This document shows, one piece after another, positions 6,597-9,620 of a stretch of 9,620 bases of DNA. The notes below the pieces were generated by a model. The model saw only the letters and a program-made list of their open reading frames with translations. It did not search any database and had not been told where the DNA came from. The position numbers were made by a program, and so were the translations under genes. Source of the DNA: Nitrosomonas sp. (lineage in GTDB: Bacteria; Pseudomonadota; Gammaproteobacteria; Burkholderiales; Nitrosomonadaceae); NCBI GenBank assembly GCA_003514765.1, contig DOOY01000046.1, positions 1 to 9,620 on the forward strand. Direction: 5' to 3'. The stretch's first letter is position 1. The number at the start of each line of letters is the position of its first letter.

Positions 6597-7577
6597 TTGA
6601 ACATTGTCGGTATTGATGTTGGCTACTCAAATCTAAAGGTAGCCTATGGAAGAAACGAAACACCTTCGCCTAAAACCATACTTAGACCAGCAGGGGCGGC
6701 ACCAGAAGACCGATTCGGGTCACGCCTGGACGGTAAAGATAGTGAAGAGTTTCTGAGAGTAGTGGTAAACGGTAAAAAGTTTATTGCAGGTGTATCTCCA
6801 GACCGCGCACAGATGTGGAGCCGCTCATTGCACGCTGAATATTCATCCAGCGAATCCTATCAGGCACTTTTTAAAGCGGGCCTGCTGCTGGCGGGAATGG
6901 AGCAGATAGATATGCTTGTTACTGGATTGCCTGTTTTGCAATATCTGGACGAGCAAAGAAAAAAATCACTGATAAATTACATGACTGGGATTCATGAAAT
7001 ATTACCAGGAAAAATAGTCGATATTAAAAAAGTGAAGGTTGTGTCACAACCAATTGGTGGGTTTCTTGATTTTATTTCAAGGAGCAACGAAGATATTGAA
7101 GATGCAAGCATACTGGTAATTGATCCTGGTTTCTTCTCAGTAGATTGGGTCGTAATCAGTAATGATGAAATACATAAACATTCATCTGGCACGAGCCTGA
7201 CCGCATCATCCGTTTTGCTGGAAGAAGCTTCTGCCCTGATCAGTAAAGATCATGGAACCGGAATAAGTGCTGAGATGCTGGAAAATGCCATACGGCAAAA
7301 TAAGACAACCATCATGGTTCTTGGTCAGAGAATCGAAATTGCACCTTATTTGCGTATTGCCAGAAAATCAATTGGTCCCGTAATCACAGAAGAAATTCAG
7401 AAGTCTTTGCGTAATGAGAACAAAATGGTTGACATAGTAGTGATGGTTGGCGGGGGTGCGACTTTTTTTATGGAAGCGGTAAAGGAAGCTTTTCCAAGAT
7501 TAAAAATTCTGTTGACGCAGGATGCAGTTTTTTCAAACTGTCGCGGATTCTGGATGCTCGGCGCAGCCAGTGAATAA
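6597..7577 (+). CDS. parM: ParM/StbA-like actin-type partition ATPase
   Basis: An actin-fold ATPase that would polymerise and push apart DNA copies held at the centromere. Phosphate-1 is VGIDVGYSNLKVAYG (4-18). VTGLPV (108-113) is the usual connecting strand. Phosphate-2 is LVIDPGFFSVDW (173-184), a form typical of the plasmid ParM/PRTRC-D-like group. The adenosine motif is VVMVGGGATFF (281-291), and the C-terminal NCRGFWMLG fits the family. The 326-aa length is normal. The start is TTG 6597, six bases after GGAG. The parR-like gene follows after three bases. In SXT/R391 a comparable srpM/srpR/srpC system maintains the excised, replicating element; equivalence here is inferred from family and the neighbouring mobI. 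Confidence 0.88.
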   Translation: MNIVGIDVGYSNLKVAYGRNETPSPKTILRPAGAAPEDRFGSRLDGKDSEEFLRVVVNGKKFIAGVSPDRAQMWSRSLHAEYSSSESYQALFKAGLLLAGMEQIDMLVTGLPVLQYLDEQRKKSLINYMTGIHEILPGKIVDIKKVKVVSQPIGGFLDFISRSNEDIEDASILVIDPGFFSVDWVVISNDEIHKHSSGTSLTASSVLLEEASALISKDHGTGISAEMLENAIRQNKTTIMVLGQRIEIAPYLRIARKSIGPVITEEIQKSLRNENKMVDIVVMVGGGATFFMEAVKEAFPRLKILLTQDAVFSNCRGFWMLGAASE

Positions 7578-7580
7578 TTA

Positions 7581-7841
7581 ATGGATAAAAGAATAAGAAT
7601 AATACTGAGCCTTGATTTTGATTCAAATCCAGAGTTATTTGCAGAAGCAAAAAGACTGCCTGCAAGAGCAAGATCTGAAAGAATAAGAACCCTGGCAACA
7701 GTCGGAATAGCATTATGCTCTGGTATGCGGAACACAAAGATTAGTGTTGATGATAAACCGGGGGAAGTTGCGGAACCAGTAGTGCTGAATAAAAATCAGC
7801 GAGCAATGAAGATCGCAAGGAAACTTGCGAATTGTGATTAG
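7581..7841 (+). CDS. Small ParR-like centromere-binding protein
   Basis: The 86-aa product starts with a beta strand (KRIRIILSLD, 3-12) followed by a basic two-helix region (about 18-45: FAEAKRLPARARSERIRTLA), as expected of a ribbon-helix-helix DNA-binding protein. A looser, acidic then basic tail follows (NKNQRAMKIARKLANCD). ParR-type partners of ParM bind phased centromere repeats through such a fold and contact the filament with the C-terminal tail. The gene starts three bases after the parM stop and so is in the same operon. Its presumed target is the AGTACACT repeat array at 6156-6255. The family call rests on size, fold pattern and position; direct sequence similarity to a named ParR is not evident to me. 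Confidence 0.7.
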   Translation: MDKRIRIILSLDFDSNPELFAEAKRLPARARSERIRTLATVGIALCSGMRNTKISVDDKPGEVAEPVVLNKNQRAMKIARKLANCD

Positions 7842-7872
7842 AAATTAGCAAGGGTTTGATATTTTAAATAAA

Positions 7873-8325
7873 TCATTCCTTATTCTGTAAAAGCCAAACC
7901 TTTTTTTCGAGAGTATTTATTTTTTCGGAATCCTTGATTATCAAGGATAGCTTTTCAAGAATCGAATTCCGCAAGTCCTCATCAAAATCAAGATTAATGA
8001 TTTGTATTTCAAGTTCTCGAAGCCGGGATGCGAAGGACTGGGGATCAGAATGATTTTTGCTTATTGTGATAGTCATATCGCCTACGCCGGTTAATAACCA
8101 ATGGATATTAAGACCAGCTTTAGCTAATGCTAATAAGGAATTACCACCAGGAACACACGACCCTCCTTCACACTTGCGAATAGTAGTAATACTTGTATCT
8201 GTGAATTTAGACAATGCTATTTGTGTTAGTCCCAATGATTTTCGCCACTGACGTAATCTAAAAGAAATATCTTGTTTGCTGTCCAAATTAACCACAATTG
8301 TTATAGAAGTAATAATTAAAAACAA
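7873..8325 (-). CDS. Xre/CI-like HTH repressor without peptidase domain
   Basis: The N-terminal half is a phage-repressor type helix-turn-helix: FRLRQWRKSLGLTQIALSKF (22-41), TDTSITTIRKCEGG, then CVPGGNSLLALAKAGLNIHW and LLTGVGDM (57-84). This is the signature shared by many CI-like regulators. The remaining 66 residues form helices that look like a coiled-coil oligomerisation segment (RLRELEIQIINL, KINTLEKKVWLLQ). There is no S24 autopeptidase domain, unlike SetR of SXT or lambda CI. The gene is divergent from the flhD/flhC-like operon, so it most likely represses that operon and itself. The TTG at 8325 has AGGT five bases upstream; starts at GTG 8295 or TTG 8286 are also possible and would leave the domain intact. 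It ends 31 bp from the convergent parR-like gene. Confidence 0.85.
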   Translation of the reverse strand: MFLIITSITIVVNLDSKQDISFRLRQWRKSLGLTQIALSKFTDTSITTIRKCEGGSCVPGGNSLLALAKAGLNIHWLLTGVGDMTITISKNHSDPQSFASRLRELEIQIINLDFDEDLRNSILEKLSLIIKDSEKINTLEKKVWLLQNKE

Positions 8326-8427
8326 ATAAACCTAAAACAGACAAAAAATCAATTTTTTTATATAAAAAGCGTATTATTTGATAATGTAGTGAATAAAAAA
8401 TGTTTTTTCTTTAGAGAAAGGATAAAT
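8326..8427 (+). promoter_or_regulatory. Divergent promoter/operator region of repressor and activator operon
   Basis: A plausible -10 for the activator operon is GATAAT (8380-8385), preceded after 17 bp by TTTATA (8357-8362). A perfect 14-bp palindrome, TTTTTATATAAAAA (8355-8368), overlaps that -35 and would be a good place for a repressor to block it. ACAATTGT (8294-8301), inside the start of the repressor gene, is a second, smaller palindrome. AAAGGA at 8417-8422 is the ribosome binding site for the ATG at 8428. Confidence 0.5.
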
Positions 8428-8712
8428 ATGAATGAGATACATTCCATAAACTTTAGGTATCTTTTGATAGTAAAAGAGATGTCGAATAACACAGAATCAG
8501 GTGAACTGGCTATGGGTGTATCAAGTAATCTTCTGAAAATAATCTCACAAATGAGCTATGAACAAATAGAAGAACTTGCAAAATACTCAGGAGTAAGTCT
8601 TCTAGGTTTCAGGCTTCGCGAAGAAGAAATAGAAAAATTTATAAAAATGACAAACGCATTTAAAACAAATTATATCTTATCAATTCAAGAAACGAGAGAG
8701 ATTGAATGCTAA
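8428..8712 (+). CDS. FlhD-like subunit of a SetDC/AcaDC-type transfer activator
   Basis: FlhD-like proteins form a complex with FlhC-like partners that activates transcription. In SXT (SetCD), IncA/C (AcaCD) and SGI1 (SgaCD) such complexes switch on the transfer genes. Of 94 residues, IHSINFRYLLIVKEM (4-18) corresponds to the FlhD segment I-DIN-SYLLLAQR-L. LAMGVSSNLLKIISQMSYEQ corresponds to the FlhD region FRLGINEEMATTLAALTLPQ, and ELAKYSGVSLLGFRL to VKLAETNQLVCHFRF. The ATG at 8428 is chosen because AAAGGA precedes it by five bases; a GTG at 8389 would add 13 residues without support. It overlaps the flhC-like gene by seven bases, so the two are translationally coupled. It is not the flagellar gene: no flagellar neighbours and a repressor beside it. 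Confidence 0.85.
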   Translation: MNEIHSINFRYLLIVKEMSNNTESGELAMGVSSNLLKIISQMSYEQIEELAKYSGVSLLGFRLREEEIEKFIKMTNAFKTNYILSIQETREIEC

Positions 8713-9317
8713 GAGCTGAAAATATAGAGGACTTAGAAAATGCCTGCGAATTAGTAAAAAAGGGAATGCGATTGACTGTAGTTCAGAAAATAACCGGAGT
8801 TAATATAAAGTTATTAAGAAGATTATGGCATGAATTACGTTCAGACGCACCCAGTCGGGGTTTGATAAAACACTCAGTATTGGGGGCTATATCTAGCTAC
8901 GCAGACGCATCGAATATAGCTGGTTTTTTAGCTATATACAAAAACATTACAAAAAAACGAGGGTTATCAAATTATTTTGAAGTTGACTCCAAAATATTGC
9001 TTGATGCGCTTCGAGATTTTGAATTGATATGCAAAACGCACCTTGACATTAACACAGCATATTTTGCTGTGAGAGACGTTGGGGCAGGGGTCGTAACAAT
9101 GATTAATTGCCAGTGTTGCCGAGCAGCGTATGTATACAAGTATGAGCATAGAATGGGTAATGAATACACAAAAAAATGCCCTTTCTGTAAAACTATGCCA
9201 GTAATAAAAAATGTAAATGTTCCAAACATCAATAGGCAAAACATAGCTCCGAACATCAGCTACCCCGCCCTAAGGAGTGGGGTTTGTAAAAGCCAGGTTG
9301 ACCAGCGGAAGCCGTAA
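8706..9317 (+). CDS. FlhC-like activator subunit, C-terminus replaced by an insertion
   Basis: The product is FlhC-like. NACELVKKGMRLTVVQKITG and LLRRLWHELR (12-45) match the N-terminal helices, RGLIKHSV fits the P-KGMLP loop, and a zinc site is formed by Cys135, Cys138, Cys158 and Cys161 (CQCC and CPFC), equivalent to Cys137/140/157/160 of E. coli FlhC. Paired with the FlhD-like product it should act as master activator of transfer. Residues 186-203 (YPALRSGVCKSQVDQRKP) are encoded by an IS200/IS605-type end that begins near 9261, so the true C-terminus is lost. A segment at 9528-9611 in register with the pre-insertion frame encodes ELIAQLDEA, resembling FlhC IIPQLLDEQ; I take it to be the displaced end (pre-insertion length about 212 aa). 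Activity of the altered protein is uncertain. Confidence 0.83.
   Translation: MLRAENIEDLENACELVKKGMRLTVVQKITGVNIKLLRRLWHELRSDAPSRGLIKHSVLGAISSYADASNIAGFLAIYKNITKKRGLSNYFEVDSKILLDALRDFELICKTHLDINTAYFAVRDVGAGVVTMINCQCCRAAYVYKYEHRMGNEYTKKCPFCKTMPVIKNVNVPNINRQNIAPNISYPALRSGVCKSQVDQRKP
9262..9283 (+). repeat. End hairpin of an IS200/IS605-group element
   Basis: ACCCCGCCC and GGAGTGGGGT pair around a short loop, with a G-T wobble and one C-A mismatch. This CCCCGCC...GGGG palindrome with a following TTTG is the common subterminal hairpin recognised by Y1 transposases. It interrupts the end of the flhC-like gene. Confidence 0.65.
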
Positions 9318-9520
9318 CCAGTCGACTACCAGTGTAACAGGTCGTTAAAACCCACCACTGAGTGCTTCCTCAGTTCGTCGCTCTGGAAGGGATAGGTCAT
9401 GTTGGAGCTCGAAGGTTTATTTCATCACTGTAAAGTGAGAACGAGTATGCTCTTCCGGAGGGGAGCTACATCGAAAGATGTACGTAACCAGGCACCTAAA
9501 AGCAGGCCCTATCCCTCCCT
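9290..9520 (+). ncRNA. Structured RNA resembling HEARO / IscB omega-RNA
   Basis: AGGGATAGG (9388-9396) pairs perfectly with CCTATCCCT (9508-9516) and encloses three hairpins: TCACT-GTAA-AGTGA (9425-9438), GCTCTTC-CGGA-GGGGAGC (9449-9466) and TACATC-GAAA-GATGTA (9467-9482). Two have GNRA tetraloops. A further stem ACTGAG/CTCAGT lies upstream (9357-9374). This is a dense multibranch fold with no coding sense. Together with the IS605-type hairpin just 5' of it, it fits the HEARO class, which guides IscB nucleases. If so, the guide would come from the 5' flank, that is, from the last bases of the flhC-like gene. The family match is from memory of the motif style, so a covariance search is needed. 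Confidence 0.6.
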
Positions 9521-9527
9521 ACTATGC

Positions 9528-9611
9528 ATGATAGAGCTTATCGCGCAATTAGATGAAGCCACTGCCGCAAATGGTGCAAAAATAATAATTAACGTTTTTA
9601 TAGATATATAG
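9528..9611 (+). pseudogene. Displaced C-terminal end of the flhC-like gene
   Basis: It encodes 27 residues (MIELIAQLDEATAANGAKII...) up to TAG. Joining codon 9258-9260 to 9528 keeps the flhC-like frame. The IELIAQLDEA stretch resembles the E. coli FlhC tail DIIPQLLDEQ, at about the right distance from the zinc site. It is now cut off by the stop at 9315-9317 within the insertion. Alternatively it could be the first codons of a tiny separate ORF, but it has no ribosome binding site. Confidence 0.5.
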
Positions 9612-9620
9612 ATATATAGA
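9601..9620. repeat. Short TAGATATA tandem repeat at the window edge
   Basis: TAGATATA occurs twice in tandem and a third copy begins (TAGA) as the window ends. It lies just after the displaced flhC-like tail. The total copy number cannot be seen. Confidence 0.6.

Larger units (their letters stand above)
9261..9527 (+). mobile_element. Probable solo IS200/IS605-type omega-RNA (HEARO) element
   Basis: The element begins with an imperfect hairpin typical of IS200/IS605-group ends (9262-9283), continues as a multi-stem RNA-like sequence, and stops before ATGA at 9528, a right flank I recall being reported for HEARO insertions. No iscB or transposase gene is present up to the window end, so it would be a non-autonomous copy mobilised in trans. 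The 267-nt length is a multiple of three, and removing it joins the flhC-like frame to a FlhC-like C-terminus with no duplicated target bases, as expected for this family. The borders may be off by a few bases. Confidence 0.6.

Noticed and set aside
8428..9260. Chromosomal flagellar flhDC operon
   Set aside because: Similarity is partial, there are no flagellar or chemotaxis neighbours, and the divergent phage-type repressor plus mobI point to a transfer regulator.
9290..9520. Group II intron as an explanation for the structured sequence
   Set aside because: There is no GUGYG start and no recognisable domain V hairpin, and an IS605-type end hairpin sits directly upstream.
9399..9611. 70-codon plus-strand ORF at the right end
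   Set aside because: Most of it lies across the stems of the structured RNA and has no family resemblance; only the last 27 codons look meaningful, as the displaced tail of the flhC-like gene.
1..9620. CRISPR array, tRNA or rRNA genes
   Set aside because: No regularly spaced repeats of CRISPR length, no tRNA cloverleaf and no rRNA signature were seen on either strand.

Overview
The window looks like part of a mobile element, most like an integrative and conjugative or mobilizable element related to the SXT/R391 - IncA/C - SGI1 group, in a gammaproteobacterium. The reasons are a MobI-type transfer protein, an actin-like ParM with a small ParR-like partner, and an FlhDC-like activator pair (SetDC/AcaDC/SgaDC type) divergent from a phage-type HTH repressor. 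The species cannot be read from the sequence. Several genes start with GTG or TTG. The right half is clearly more AT-rich than the mcrBC block.

Left part (1-3715): after a stretch with no confident gene (1-426) and one unrecognised short ORF comes a minus-strand mcrBC restriction operon. McrB carries an EVE-like modified-base reader inserted between Walker A and Walker B. This is typical cargo defence. Upstream of it, also on the minus strand, is a small protein with three C-x10-C repeats (3960-4217).

Middle (4221-6596): a minus-strand operon runs mobI - WGR-domain protein - CFI-box-CTERM protein. The last gene is split by one in-frame TAA at 4701-4703, and family-like sequence continues in the same frame to 4584. 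Upstream of mobI is an 870-bp intergenic region that is very AT-rich between about 5833 and 6010. It holds two mutually exclusive dyads (5786-5832), a 28-bp palindrome (5889-5916), a 17-bp inverted repeat (6048-6099) and two pairs of AGTACACT repeats at 11-bp spacing (6156-6255). I read these as an oriT candidate plus a partition centromere.

Right part (6597-9620): parM-like and parR-like genes, a convergent Xre/CI-like repressor without a peptidase domain, and a divergent flhD-like/flhC-like activator operon. Near its 3' end the flhC-like gene is interrupted at 9260/9261 by a short IS200/IS605-type sequence with an end hairpin and a multi-stem RNA that resembles HEARO/IscB omega-RNA, without an iscB gene in the window. 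Right after it, at 9528, an in-frame segment resembles the natural FlhC C-terminus. The insertion therefore appears to be a solo omega-RNA element of about 267 nt that split the master activator gene.

Working model: the repressor holds the activator operon off. When it is released, the FlhDC-like complex would turn on mobI, which acts at the adjacent oriT. ParM/ParR would keep the excised circle in dividing cells, and McrBC would pay for carriage. The broken activator and the nonsense-interrupted CFI-box gene suggest that this copy may be partly disabled.
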